Notes: generated by a model not told the origin, from the letters alone. DNA of 64,000 bases from Kocuria turfanensis (GCF_001580365.1 NZ_CP014480.1:1613008-1677007); one strand, 5' to 3'; numbered from the stretch's first letter, positions 18,359 to 26,367 are shown. Made by a program: numbers and translations.

Positions 18359-18359
18359 C
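18325..18359 (+). repeat. attL core (35-bp direct repeat)
   Basis: Identical over 35 bp to 33618-33652. It runs from the 3' anticodon stem through the T arm and acceptor end of tRNA-Arg, so integration leaves the tRNA intact. Identity breaks on both sides at the two sites. Confidence 0.95.
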
Positions 18360-18364
18360 AGAGG

Positions 18365-18404
18365 ACAGGCCCCTCACTAGTAGAAATACGAGTGAGGGGC
18401 CTGT
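18365..18404. terminator. Terminator at left end of element
   Basis: A 14-bp perfect stem (18365-18378, 18391-18404) with a 12-nt loop, followed by TTTC. It ends the tRNA transcript and could also stop leftward transcription from the integrase gene. Confidence 0.8.
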
Positions 18405-18429
18405 TTCATGTTAACCGGAACAAGATACG

Positions 18430-18454
18430 CCCACGTTTACCCCACGTTTTCGTC
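18430..18454 (+). promoter_or_regulatory. Candidate integrase arm-type site, left
   Basis: A 25-bp block containing two CCACGTTT units in tandem, just past the integrase stop codon and 71 bp inside attL. It matches 33481-33505 at 22 of 25 bases in the same orientation. Confidence 0.6.
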
Positions 18455-18460
18455 TGGAAC

Positions 18461-19627
18461 CTATCCCCCGAGAGCTTCCAGTGCAGCCGAAACGTCCGGC
18501 GCCACACTGGCCCTCTCCACATAAACACGCCCTGTGATTGCCGGGGACGAGTGCCCCAGTAGAGCCGCCGCGTCGTGGACCGTGGATGACCGTTCCACCA
18601 GGGTCGCCACCGTCTTCCGCAACGCGTGCAGGTTCACCCAGTCCAGGCCGTCCAGGTGCTTCGATGCCCGCGCCGCCCGCCACTGCCGCTGGACGTTGTT
18701 CGTCCACCGCAGCGTGCCTGTACTGCTGGGGAAGACGAGGTCGCCGTCGTTGGGCCATTCCTCAACCGATCGGGCCAGCAACGCATCTGCCACAAAGCCC
18801 GGCACGGTCACCACGCGGAAGCTGCTCGACGTCTTCGGCACCCCCTGCCGCATCACCCCGCCGGCGAGTTGCACCACGGTTCCGTTGATCGTGATCCTGA
18901 CCGGGGTGGCCCCCAGGTCAATGTCGGACCACCGCAACGCCAGCACTTCCCCGATACGGGCGCCGGTCCCCAGCATCACGTCGATGATCGCTGGGAGGTC
19001 CTTTGGGCGGGGGTGGCCTACCTGGTCGGGGTCGCTCACGTAGGCCCGCACCCCGGCACGCAGTCGGTGGACTTCCTCGATCGTCAAAGCCCTAGGTTCG
19101 GCCTTCTCCCCCGCGGGGAGCCTGGCCCCGGTCACCGGGTTCACGGCCACCGCACCGCGTTGAACGGCGAGCGAGAAAGCCCCCAGGAGCACCACACGGG
19201 CGTGCTTAGCCTGCCCTGGCCTGGTGGCCGCCTCCTTCCCCAGGAAGGTGTGCAGGCGATCCGTGGTGGCCTCCCACAACTCCACACCGCCGAGCCCGGG
19301 CACCACGATGTTCTCAGCGACCGCCTTATACCGGGCGAGGGTCTGAGGGCGTCGCCTCCCGGACTGCTCCACGTCGACCAGCCATACGGCGAGGAGGTCC
19401 CGGACAAGGGTGGTGGACGTGATCGTGTTTCCCGCCCCGGCCCCGCGTTCCTTCAACCGCTGCTCCAGGGCCCGTTTCGCGGCGGACTGTGAGGTGCCAG
19501 TGGCCTCTATCTGACGGGTAGTGCCCGTGGCGTCCCGGTAGCGGGCACGGGCCCTCACCTTCCGGTGGCCGAGCTGTGTGTAGGCGACTTCCCCGAGCTC
19601 ACCGATCCCTAATCTAGGACGCGCCAT
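18461..19627 (-). CDS. int: Tyrosine recombinase integrase of the element
   Basis: A 388-residue tyrosine recombinase. The N-terminal arm-binding region (1-65) contains the AP2/integrase-type segment YRDATGTTRQIEATG. A SAM-like core-binding domain (65-165) and a catalytic domain follow: GTGARIGEVLALRWSDID has the first Arg, LHALRKTVATLVE the HxxR, and LGHSSPAITGRVYV the nucleophile Tyr. It should integrate the element at tRNA-Arg. Its start overlaps the end of the upstream repressor gene by 14 bp, so both are co-transcribed. Confidence 0.95.
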   Translation of the reverse strand: MARPRLGIGELGEVAYTQLGHRKVRARARYRDATGTTRQIEATGTSQSAAKRALEQRLKERGAGAGNTITSTTLVRDLLAVWLVDVEQSGRRRPQTLARYKAVAENIVVPGLGGVELWEATTDRLHTFLGKEAATRPGQAKHARVVLLGAFSLAVQRGAVAVNPVTGARLPAGEKAEPRALTIEEVHRLRAGVRAYVSDPDQVGHPRPKDLPAIIDVMLGTGARIGEVLALRWSDIDLGATPVRITINGTVVQLAGGVMRQGVPKTSSSFRVVTVPGFVADALLARSVEEWPNDGDLVFPSSTGTLRWTNNVQRQWRAARASKHLDGLDWVNLHALRKTVATLVERSSTVHDAAALLGHSSPAITGRVYVERASVAPDVSAALEALGG

Positions 19628-20126
19628 CGCCGTTCCCTACCTCATAGCGCCAGGGCAGGTCCGCCACATCCCCCTGATCGATGTCCCCTGCTTCCCAGTC
19701 GGCGACGAACTGGATCCTACGGTTTAAGTCACTGGAGACGTCTGCAAGCGCCAAGCCGTACCCCTCCATCTTGAGGTCTGTCAGCTGCTCCCGAGTGAGC
19801 CCGGGTATCTGCAATCGCTCTAGAAGGGCTACGCGCACAGGCTGGTCTCCACCAAGGTCCACTTCCTGCACGTCATACCCGGGGTCCAGGAGATCCGCAA
19901 TCGTCATGCCGGTCCCTATGGCTATCGCGACAAGGTCGCTGATCCCAAAAGCCCTTTTGCCGGCCTCGGCTTGGTGCACAGCTTGACGGGACCACGCTCG
20001 CCCAGCGCTCCCAATCCGGCGGCCCAGCTCAGCTTGGCTGATGTTCTCCTGTTCGCGGTACTTGGTGAGGTTCCAACCCACGATCTGCTCCAACGTGGCG
20101 CGGTTTGGACGGAGCTTTTCCGGCAT
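19614..20126 (-). CDS. Xre-family HTH repressor
   Basis: A 170-residue protein. The N-terminal helix-turn-helix (residues 15-75) contains SQAELGRRIG and the recognition helix SRQAVHQAEAGKRAF. The C-terminal half (about 85-170) has no recognised domain. Its position as the first leftward gene, divergent from the AlpA-like gene and directly upstream of int, matches the master repressor of temperate phages and phage-inducible islands. A palindrome and promoter-like hexamers lie in the 121-bp divergent gap. Confidence 0.85.
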   Translation of the reverse strand: MPEKLRPNRATLEQIVGWNLTKYREQENISQAELGRRIGSAGRAWSRQAVHQAEAGKRAFGISDLVAIAIGTGMTIADLLDPGYDVQEVDLGGDQPVRVALLERLQIPGLTREQLTDLKMEGYGLALADVSSDLNRRIQFVADWEAGDIDQGDVADLPWRYEVGNGDGAS

Positions 20127-20172
20127 CGTATCCCTTCCTGTTGTGTCGTCTCAGAATGACATGAACGCACAC

Positions 20173-20183
20173 TGTTGACAACA
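20173..20183. promoter_or_regulatory. Palindromic operator over divergent promoters
   Basis: TGTTGACAACA is a 5-1-5 inverted repeat in the gap between the repressor and the AlpA-like gene. It contains TTGACA (20175-20180) as a rightward -35, and TTGTCA on the other strand with CATTCT 17 bp away as a leftward promoter. It is a likely repressor target. Confidence 0.5.
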
Positions 20184-20247
20184 TAGGCGAGACAGTGCAA
20201 GCTAAATCCGACAAGAGCAAGTCACTACGTCGCATCAGGAGCAACAA

Positions 20248-20451
20248 ATGCCTGACCATCACCTGACCCCCAACCCGAACCGGCTACTCGGCATGGCTGA
20301 TCTCGCCGACTACCTCGGAGTTCCCCTGCAAACCGTCCGACGCTGGCGAGTCACCGGATACGGACCTACGGGATTCACCGTCGGCCGGCACGTGAAGTAC
20401 CGCCCGGCCGACGTTGAGAAATGGCTTGACTCTCAGGTCAACGCAGCCTGA
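20248..20451 (+). CDS. AlpA/MerR-like excisionase-type DNA-binding protein
   Basis: A 67-residue single helix-turn-helix of the HTH_17 type: MADLADYLGVPLQTVRRWR followed by the wing TVGRHVKYRPADVEKWL. Such proteins act as recombination directionality factors or as activators of early genes. It is the first rightward gene, divergent from the repressor. AGGAG lies 8 bp before the ATG. Confidence 0.85.
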   Translation: MPDHHLTPNPNRLLGMADLADYLGVPLQTVRRWRVTGYGPTGFTVGRHVKYRPADVEKWLDSQVNAA

Positions 20452-20498
20452 CTGACTCACCCCTCCCCCCACCCCCAAAAAAAGAGACAGGACCCCCC

Positions 20499-20750
20499 AT
20501 GTCCACCACCCAGCACACCCCCACCACCACCGCCCCCACCAATGTCCACGTTGACCGCAGCGGCCCTTTTGACTTCGACGGGCTCCAGTGGGCCGACACC
20601 AACTGCGAGCCCATCGCGGAGTGGAACCGCGACAGCTGGGACCTTTTCGTCTTCGGGGAGGACCTTCCGATCATGCTGGGCGGGCACTCCGACATGACCG
20701 ATCAGGAAGTTCAGGACCTGGCCCGCGAGGCGCTGAACGACGCAGCCTGA
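20499..20750 (+). CDS. Small element protein with a PIAxW...LGG...MTD module
   Basis: An 83-residue protein. A Thr/Pro-rich tail of about 15 residues precedes a compact acidic domain. Residues 36-80 match the C-terminal half of the next gene product: PIAxW, a Trp/Leu strand, PIxLGG, then MTDxEVxDxA. No known family is recognised. The shared module suggests an ancestral duplication and a fold that may bind a phage or host partner. Confidence 0.7.
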   Translation: MSTTQHTPTTTAPTNVHVDRSGPFDFDGLQWADTNCEPIAEWNRDSWDLFVFGEDLPIMLGGHSDMTDQEVQDLAREALNDAA

Positions 20751-20846
20751 CCCTGCCTCCCACTACCCACAAAAGAACCCATCAACATCAGCGCGACTCC
20801 ACCAACTGGTGACACCCGCCGGGGCCGCGCACCCACAGGAGGAACC

Positions 20847-21275
20847 ATGAACATCGCCACCGACGACCTGACCCGGGAAGCTCGCCTCCGACGGGCCGCC
20901 AAACGACAGGGACTCACCCTCCATAAGGCACGCACCCGCACCCCCGAGCACCCCGCGTGGGGCACCTACGGGCTCTACGACGGGCACCTGAACTATCTGG
21001 TTGCCGGGAACCCCAACACCGGCTTTGGTCTGTCCCTGGAGGACGTGGAAACGGCCCTGCACGACGGCGACCAGATCCACGTTGACCGCACCACCGATGG
21101 TGAGGGCCTCACGTTCGACGACACGCACGACCAGCCCATCGCCAAGTGGGTCGGCCCGTGGTGGTACCTGTACCTCCCGTGGGATGAGGACCCCATCACG
21201 CTGGGCGGCGTCCGCAACATGACTGATGATGAGGTCCGCGACATGGCCCACCAGAAGCTCGGGTGGTCGAAGTGA
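20847..21275 (+). CDS. Unknown two-domain element protein
   Basis: A 142-residue protein. The N-terminal part (residues 8-70, LRRAAKRQGLTLHKARTR then YGLYD and GFGLSLEDVE) resembles a short unit common in actinobacterial plasmid and phage proteins. The C-terminal part (85-140) is homologous to the 83-residue upstream protein. AGGAGG is 6 bp before the ATG. Its stop overlaps the GTG start of the following gene. Confidence 0.75.
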   Translation: MNIATDDLTREARLRRAAKRQGLTLHKARTRTPEHPAWGTYGLYDGHLNYLVAGNPNTGFGLSLEDVETALHDGDQIHVDRTTDGEGLTFDDTHDQPIAKWVGPWWYLYLPWDEDPITLGGVRNMTDDEVRDMAHQKLGWSK

Positions 21276-21754
21276 ACATCAGGTCGTTCTCCGGAACCCA
21301 CGCTTACCAGGACAACTGCGTTCGGAACTCGGTCTTCGACGCGTGGTTCGAGCACCTCGGTGCTGACGCCTTCGTTGAGCGCCTAGCGGCACAGGTCGCC
21401 GGCACCACCACGGCCGCCCTCGAGCGCGGCAACTGCCCGCGTTGCCTGGACCCGCTGCCGACCGAGCACCCCGGAGCAGGCTCCCGGATCACCCGGTGTC
21501 GATGCATCCCCGTCTGTTCTCAATGTGGAAGGGACGAGGGGTGGCAGGCATGGAGGTTCCAAGGCATCAGTCGCCTTGACCAGTGGCCGGTATCCAAGGG
21601 TGCGATCACCAGGCGGGAGAACATTGTCGCCCGCGAAGTGAGCCCAGTCGTCGGCCTGGTGGTCGGTGACGGGGTCCTCACCGAGCAGGGCGTGGGCACC
21701 CTCGATCTGACACCCCGGTCGGGCGGTTGGGCTGAATTGGGAGTGGACATGTGA
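21272..21754 (+). CDS. Cys-rich element protein with zinc-finger-like region
   Basis: A 160-residue protein. Cysteines cluster in the middle: NCPRCLD, then TRCRCIPVCSQCG, giving a CxxC...CxC...CxxC pattern consistent with zinc binding. The N- and C-terminal thirds are not recognised. GTG at 21272 overlaps the preceding stop codon (GTGA); a GTG at 21263 is also in frame. Confidence 0.65.
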   Translation: MNIRSFSGTHAYQDNCVRNSVFDAWFEHLGADAFVERLAAQVAGTTTAALERGNCPRCLDPLPTEHPGAGSRITRCRCIPVCSQCGRDEGWQAWRFQGISRLDQWPVSKGAITRRENIVAREVSPVVGLVVGDGVLTEQGVGTLDLTPRSGGWAELGVDM

Positions 21755-22107
21755 AGCGCATGCAGGCTGCGAAGGAGTGACTGGAACCCTCCCGATTGTG
21801 GCCCCTGCTACCTGCGTGGTGGTGGGGGCCGCTCTCCAGCAGTACGCCGAATGACCCTTGCATCGCTTCATAACACGTAACACTGAAAGTTTTTTCGGCA
21901 CGCCGCTACCTCGAACTAGCTTCCATAAGCAGGCATATGCATCCAAAAGAGGGTCAATTGTTCCTAATGCAGGCGATCGCAGGAACCGCGGAATTCCGCG
22001 CTCACTGGCCTATCTGGCGGCTGATCACCCAACAAGTGGGATGGGTCCGGGATACTGGAGATGTGCACGAGGAAAGCCCTCAATGCCTTTGAAACTGGGA
22101 GACCAAA
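21755..22107. other. A/T-rich non-coding region upstream of the replication operon
   Basis: No convincing gene in 353 bp. A G/C-rich hairpin-like segment (about 21798-21832) follows the previous gene. Then comes the most A/T-rich stretch of the element, including AAAGTTTTTTC near 21890 and three scattered GCAGGC hexamers (near 21763, 21933 and 21968). It could hold a promoter or replication origin for the RepA-like operon that follows; neither is proven. Confidence 0.4.
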
Positions 22108-22335
22108 GTGGTACAAGACGCCACCGCCAGACAGGCCCACTCCGCGCTCGGGGTTGCTACCCGCCTTCATGGGGCGCATTCCCCCGAAGCGTTCGCCGCC
22201 CGCCGCGCCTACCGCACCATCCGCCTCGCCATACAGATCGGCGCCGTACGGGACGAGATCAACGGGTTCAACGCCGACGAACGCGGCATCCTCCTTACCG
22301 CCATCGACGGTCACGAGGAGATCCCTAATGAGTAG
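22108..22335 (+). CDS. Small helical element protein
   Basis: A 75-residue, mostly alpha-helical protein rich in Ala and Arg (AARRAYRTIRLAIQIG), with no recognised domain. GTG start. Its end overlaps the next gene by 8 bp, beginning a run of seven genes that overlap by 4-8 bp up to 25253. Confidence 0.65.
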   Translation: MVQDATARQAHSALGVATRLHGAHSPEAFAARRAYRTIRLAIQIGAVRDEINGFNADERGILLTAIDGHEEIPNE

Positions 22336-22831
22336 ATCCCCCCAGGACATGAAAACGGCCCCGGTGCACGTCGCCAAACAGAACACCGGAGCCGCAGCCC
22401 CAGCCGCTACCAACGAACAGGGACACGTGAACTCTACGACCCATTCTACCGCCGAATACACCCCCATGGGGCGTGCACCCGGTCATGAGATGACCCCGGA
22501 GGCCGTCGAGGACATTGCTATCCGGCGGATCTTCGACGGTGATCCGTTGGCGCTTGCCTGCCACCGTCTCGGCCTCGAATCCCGGGCCCAGCCACAGCCC
22601 ATGCGCCTTCACCCCGAAGACGTGGACCTCATAGCCCAACAGGTCGTGGTGCTGCTGTCCCTGGGACAGGAGTCCGTTCAAACTGCTCGGGCTGCCCAGA
22701 AAGGCGCCGGCCGTTACACCGGGACTGCCCTCGGCGACCGCGCCAATACCGACCGCACCAACGACCCGTACCCGACCCACACGGCACAGGAGCTGAACGA
22801 GATCGAGACCACGCGGGGTGCAGCGGCATGA
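22328..22831 (+). CDS. Unknown element protein upstream of RepA-like ATPase
   Basis: A 167-residue protein. The first 60 residues are polar and low-complexity. Residues 65-140 look folded and helical (TPEAVEDIAIRRIFDGDPLALACHRLG and DVDLIAQQVVVLLSLGQ). No family is recognised. The ATG overlaps the previous gene by 8 bp; its stop overlaps the ATG of the ATPase gene by 4 bp, so the two products are likely made together. The upstream open frame to 22061 is rejected because it reads through the previous gene. Confidence 0.65.
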   Translation: MSRSPQDMKTAPVHVAKQNTGAAAPAATNEQGHVNSTTHSTAEYTPMGRAPGHEMTPEAVEDIAIRRIFDGDPLALACHRLGLESRAQPQPMRLHPEDVDLIAQQVVVLLSLGQESVQTARAAQKGAGRYTGTALGDRANTDRTNDPYPTHTAQELNEIETTRGAAA

Positions 22832-23988
22832 GCGATTTCAACGAGGCCACGATCCCCGACCCGCTTGACCTGGCGTTCTCCGCCAGGTGGCTCACGGCCC
22901 AGGACTTCCCTGCTGTTGAGTACGTTGTCCCGGGAATCATCCCCGAGGGGCTGACCTTGCTCACGGCCGCGCCGAAGATTGGTAAGTCGTGGCTGGTCCT
23001 AGGGCTTGGAGTGGCAGCCGCTACCGGGGGATACGCATTCGGCAGCATTCCAGTGGGTCGACGCCCGGTGCTTTACCTCGCCCTCGAGGATGGCCAGCGG
23101 CGCCTTCAGTCCCGCCTGCGCACGATCGGTGTGGATGACGGGCCGCCCGACCTGACCTTCATGACGACCGTTCCCGCTGGGCCCATCGCCACTATCGAGG
23201 CGTTCCTGGAGCGCCACGGTGAGCGGAACCCCTTGATCGTCCTTGACACCCTGGGGAAGGTGCGGCCCGTCAACGGCGGCAACGACCAGTATCAGCGCGA
23301 CTACCAGCAGATGTCCGTGCTCAAGGAACTCGTGGACGCCAAACCAGGGTCTTCCCTCATCATCGTCCATCACACCAAGAAGGCAGAGACCACGGACTTC
23401 CTTGACAGCGTCTCGGGCACTCAGGGCCTCGCCGGCGCCGCTGATTCGATCCTCGTTCTCCGCCGGTCCCGCCACGAACAGGACGCCACGCTGAACGTCA
23501 CCAGCCGTGACGCCGCGGAGGGCGAGTACGCAGTCCGGTTCGACTCGACCACCGGGACATGGGCGCTCGATGGGACGACTCTGGTTGACGCCGCACAGCG
23601 GGTGGAGGAACGCCGATCCACCGAAGGCGTCGGGGATGAGATGGCTGAACTCGTCAGGGTCGTCAACCGTCATCCCGACGGCATTAGGCGGAAGGACCTG
23701 GAGGCCCTGGTGCACATGGAGCCCGGGAGCCTTGGTGTCTACCTACGCCGGGCTACAGAGGCCGGGCGAATCACCAACCCGAGAAGGGGCATCTACGCCC
23801 CTGTCACAACCGTTACAAGTGTCACGATCCCCGGGGATCCATCCACCAATGTGACAGATGTAGCAGATGTAACAACAGATATTTGGGGCTCCGAGCCTCA
23901 CTCAGCCTGCGTACACGGCCTCGCCGACGGCGACTGCTTCCAGTGCATGTCCGAGGATCTGCTTCGACAGGCGGGTGACGCCGCATGA
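22828..23988 (+). CDS. RepA-like AAA ATPase (replicative helicase family) with C-terminal winged helix
   Basis: A 386-residue protein. The RecA-fold ATPase core (about 25-230) has Walker A APKIGKSW, Walker B LIVLDTL and the sensor segment IIVHHTKK, as in RepA/AAA_25 hexameric helicases of plasmids and phages. A probable winged helix (about 265-320) follows, then a tail with Cys residues (CVHGLADGDCFQC). It probably unwinds or loads at the element's own origin. No primase gene is obvious nearby. Both ends overlap neighbours by ATGA. Confidence 0.85.
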   Translation: MSDFNEATIPDPLDLAFSARWLTAQDFPAVEYVVPGIIPEGLTLLTAAPKIGKSWLVLGLGVAAATGGYAFGSIPVGRRPVLYLALEDGQRRLQSRLRTIGVDDGPPDLTFMTTVPAGPIATIEAFLERHGERNPLIVLDTLGKVRPVNGGNDQYQRDYQQMSVLKELVDAKPGSSLIIVHHTKKAETTDFLDSVSGTQGLAGAADSILVLRRSRHEQDATLNVTSRDAAEGEYAVRFDSTTGTWALDGTTLVDAAQRVEERRSTEGVGDEMAELVRVVNRHPDGIRRKDLEALVHMEPGSLGVYLRRATEAGRITNPRRGIYAPVTTVTSVTIPGDPSTNVTDVADVTTDIWGSEPHSACVHGLADGDCFQCMSEDLLRQAGDAA

Positions 23989-24137
23989 ACCCGCTGAAGG
24001 CTTACAAGCGGGTGCCCGACAACGACGGGCACCTCATCCCGATCACCGGCCGGTGGTGCCCCGCCTGCCGTTACCCCCTACACCCCGCATTGGCGGAGCC
24101 CATCCACCCCTGCTGCGGACACCAGGGGAACCGATGA
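23985..24137 (+). CDS. 50-residue zinc-ribbon-like protein
   Basis: A very small gene read directly from the bases: ATG overlaps the ATPase stop (ATGA) and its own stop overlaps the next ATG. The product contains RWCPACRYPLHP and HPCCGHQ, a CxxC plus CC pattern that could bind one zinc. Function unknown. Confidence 0.65.
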   Translation: MNPLKAYKRVPDNDGHLIPITGRWCPACRYPLHPALAEPIHPCCGHQGNR

Positions 24138-24421
24138 AGCGCACCGGACTCCCCGATCCCGTGGAACTGGCCGAAGCGATCGACGCACTCGGGCGATCCA
24201 CCGGGTACCCGTTGTGGGGAAGCCGCCTTGCCCTCACCCAAGGCAACGTCGCGGTGGCCTACCGCGGCTACCTGGAGCACCGCCGGCTGGTCAACGCCCG
24301 CATCATCCCTCGGATCGACGCAGCCACCAGTGATGTCTTCGACGGACTTGACCCCACCGAACTGCTCCGCCGACAAGCGGCACTCCCCACTCGCGCCGAC
24401 ACGAAAGGCCCCCGCCGATGA
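24134..24421 (+). CDS. Small element protein, unknown
   Basis: A 95-residue helical protein (PVELAEAIDALGRSTGYPLWGSRLA...) without recognised domain. The ATG at 24134 overlaps the previous stop by 4 bp, so the longer open frame upstream is not used. Its stop overlaps the ATG of the next, strongly basic, small gene. Confidence 0.65.
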   Translation: MKRTGLPDPVELAEAIDALGRSTGYPLWGSRLALTQGNVAVAYRGYLEHRRLVNARIIPRIDAATSDVFDGLDPTELLRRQAALPTRADTKGPRR

Positions 24422-24546
24422 GCCACAAGACCCTTGACCCCCGACGAGCCGACGACTGGCCCACGCGCCGCCGCAAGGCCCGGAAACGGGCGCACAAGCC
24501 CTGCCAGGACACCAAGCGGGACACCAGGAGAGGACGAGACCGGTGA
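24418..24546 (+). CDS. 42-residue highly basic protein
   Basis: ATG overlaps the previous stop and its own stop overlaps the GTG of the next gene. About 40 percent of residues are Arg or Lys (for example TRRRKARKRAHK), so it should bind nucleic acid or acidic protein. No family is recognised. Supported mainly by the unbroken chain of overlapping starts. Confidence 0.55.
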   Translation: MSHKTLDPRRADDWPTRRRKARKRAHKPCQDTKRDTRRGRDR

Positions 24547-25253
24547 GCCGACGCGAGGACATCCTCGCCACCGAAGCCCGGGTCCTAGAACTCCGCGCCC
24601 AGGGCAAAACGGTGGAAGAGATCGCAGCAGACCCGTCCGTCAGCATCACTACGTCGTCCGGCGTCTCCAAAGCCCTACGGCGGGCACTGGAGAAGGACCG
24701 ATCAGTGGCCGTAGGCGCCTATCGCAGTTACGCGTGGCAGGAGCTGGACGAGATCAACCGGCAGACCGTCGCAATCCTCGAATCCCCCACCGCCTCTGAT
24801 GGAGACAGGCTCAGAGCACTGGACCTCCGTCGGCGGGTACTAACCGACCGCGGGGAGCTCATCGGCTACGGGAAAGCCCTGGAACGTGCCCACGCAGCTG
24901 CTGAGGCCGAGATCTCAGAGATGCCCGATGCTGGCCCAGGGTTCCTCAACGTCGTGTCGCTAGACGGCGCCCCCACCGAGGTGCTCCCCCGCGAGTTCGA
25001 AGCCGTGGGCGTGATCCCGCCGGACACCGTGCTCATCCTCGTGGACCCAGACTGGCAGCTCCATCCGGCAGGCATCGGGGTGTTCAGCCGGGGTGGGAAG
25101 CTGAAGCGGGGCAACACCTTGCTCCGCTGCGAACCCGAAGAGCTAGACCCGTTCCTCGAGTGGCGCCGGATGCAAAGGGACGAGCGGCACGCACAGGCAC
25201 GTGCGGCACGAGGGCTGCCCTGTGCGGACACTGATTCGATTGTCGCCCCGTAG
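24543..25253 (+). CDS. HTH protein with terminase-small-subunit-like features
   Basis: A 236-residue protein. The N-terminus has a homeodomain-like helix-turn-helix (residues 8-55, RVLELRAQGKTVEEIAADP). A helical segment follows (60-120, YAWQELDEINRQTVAIL... then LRALDLRRRVLTDRGELIGY) that resembles the oligomerisation region of phage small terminases. The C-terminal 110 residues are unknown. A small terminase would let a satellite redirect helper packaging, but a transcription regulator is equally possible. Last gene of the early operon; a strong terminator follows. Confidence 0.6.
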   Translation: MSRREDILATEARVLELRAQGKTVEEIAADPSVSITTSSGVSKALRRALEKDRSVAVGAYRSYAWQELDEINRQTVAILESPTASDGDRLRALDLRRRVLTDRGELIGYGKALERAHAAAEAEISEMPDAGPGFLNVVSLDGAPTEVLPREFEAVGVIPPDTVLILVDPDWQLHPAGIGVFSRGGKLKRGNTLLRCEPEELDPFLEWRRMQRDERHAQARAARGLPCADTDSIVAP

Positions 25254-25270
25254 CCCTACGAGTACCCATA

Positions 25271-25306
25271 ACGGCCCCCGATGAAGTTTCCGTCATCGGG
25301 GGCCGT
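25271..25306 (+). terminator. Terminator of the early operon
   Basis: A 14-bp perfect stem (25271-25284, 25293-25306) with an 8-nt loop, followed by TTCGCATTTT. Confidence 0.9.
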
Positions 25307-25388
25307 TTCGCATTTTGTGACCATAGTTCGTCCGAGATGGCCCATAGGCTGAGCGCACCATCGACCACTCACCCCCAGGAGGGCACCG

Positions 25389-26309
25389 ATGAACACCCAG
25401 CAGGTCATGAATGAACTCGCTAGACACGAAGACCCTGAGCGCCTAGTGAGAATCCTGGACTCATGTGGTGGACGATCAACGACGAAGGACCTCGCCTCCG
25501 AAATGGGGGAACACCCGGCCTACATCGCCGAAATAACGCGATACCTCGTCGAACTCGGCTTGGTGGAGCCAGATGAAAGTTTGGCAGGTGATGAGGTGAG
25601 CCTGACGGGTTACGGGCGCTCCGTGGTGGCGAAGATTGAACAGTCTTTCGCTGCTGGCGGGCGTCGCAGGGAGGTGATCCGTCGTGGCGTGCTTGAAGCC
25701 GCGAGCAACAAGCGGAAGGTAGCTTCTACCGATCTTGCTGATCATTGGAACGGCCCGCCGCTCGAACCCTCACCGGACCACGACGAGATCGTTGAGGCGA
25801 TTAGATTCCTCTTGGACGCACGCCTAATAACGGCAACCAGAGTGTGGGGAGGCGCCTTTTCCAGCTTCGGCATCGAGCCCGCGGGTCAAGATGCTCTGGA
25901 CCAGCGTCGCCGGCTCGTCACCCCCGAGTCTTCTTCGACTTTCAATGACTACCGGGACCAGTCGAACAACCTTACTCAGTACGGCGGGAACATAGGCGCA
26001 GTAGGGATGGGAAATCGAAACACCATCACAGGAACCGTGACTCTCGGCCCCCATGAAGTGGAGCGGGTCCGAGCGGATCTTAAGACGGCCTTGGAACTAG
26101 TCCGCGACGTGCCTGAGATCGATCAGCAGATCGTCACCGAGGCGATCGAGGACGCGCTCGAGGAAGTCGAGAAGGACGAGCCGAAGCCGCGCATGATTCG
26201 GCGGTGTGTAGATGAAGGGTTGAAGGCACTGTCGGCCTCGGCAGGCACCGCCGCTGGTGGAACCATCATTGGTCTGCTGCAGGGAATCTTGGGGATTGTC
26301 CAGCCATAG
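25389..26309 (+). CDS. Winged-helix protein with Abi-like C-terminal module (cargo gene)
   Basis: A 306-residue protein. The N-terminal third has two winged-helix-like segments (residues 20-65 and 95-160). A Gly/Asn-rich linker (YGGNIGAVGMGNRNTITGTV, about 195-215) precedes a helical C-terminus (VERVRADLKTALELV to EKDEPKPRMIRRCVDEG) ending in a small Gly/Ile hydrophobic segment. The linker-plus-helix layout resembles modules found in AbiTii-like and other bacterial conflict proteins. Transcribed alone between two strong terminators, with AGGAGG about 5 bp before ATG. Codon use is less GC-biased than in its neighbours. Confidence 0.6.
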   Translation: MNTQQVMNELARHEDPERLVRILDSCGGRSTTKDLASEMGEHPAYIAEITRYLVELGLVEPDESLAGDEVSLTGYGRSVVAKIEQSFAAGGRRREVIRRGVLEAASNKRKVASTDLADHWNGPPLEPSPDHDEIVEAIRFLLDARLITATRVWGGAFSSFGIEPAGQDALDQRRRLVTPESSSTFNDYRDQSNNLTQYGGNIGAVGMGNRNTITGTVTLGPHEVERVRADLKTALELVRDVPEIDQQIVTEAIEDALEEVEKDEPKPRMIRRCVDEGLKALSASAGTAAGGTIIGLLQGILGIVQP

Positions 26310-26333
26310 GACCTCGTTGCTTCCAACTTCCAT

Positions 26334-26367
26334 AAACGCCCCCGCCCTCTTGCTGGCGGGGGCGTTT
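26334..26367 (+). terminator. Terminator of the Abi-like cargo gene
   Basis: A 13-bp perfect stem (26334-26346, 26355-26367) with an 8-nt loop, ending in TTT. Confidence 0.9.

Noticed and set aside
22061..22327. N-terminal extension of the gene at 22328
   Set aside because: It overlaps the gene at 22108-22335 in another frame, and the ATG at 22328 fits the overlap pattern of the operon.
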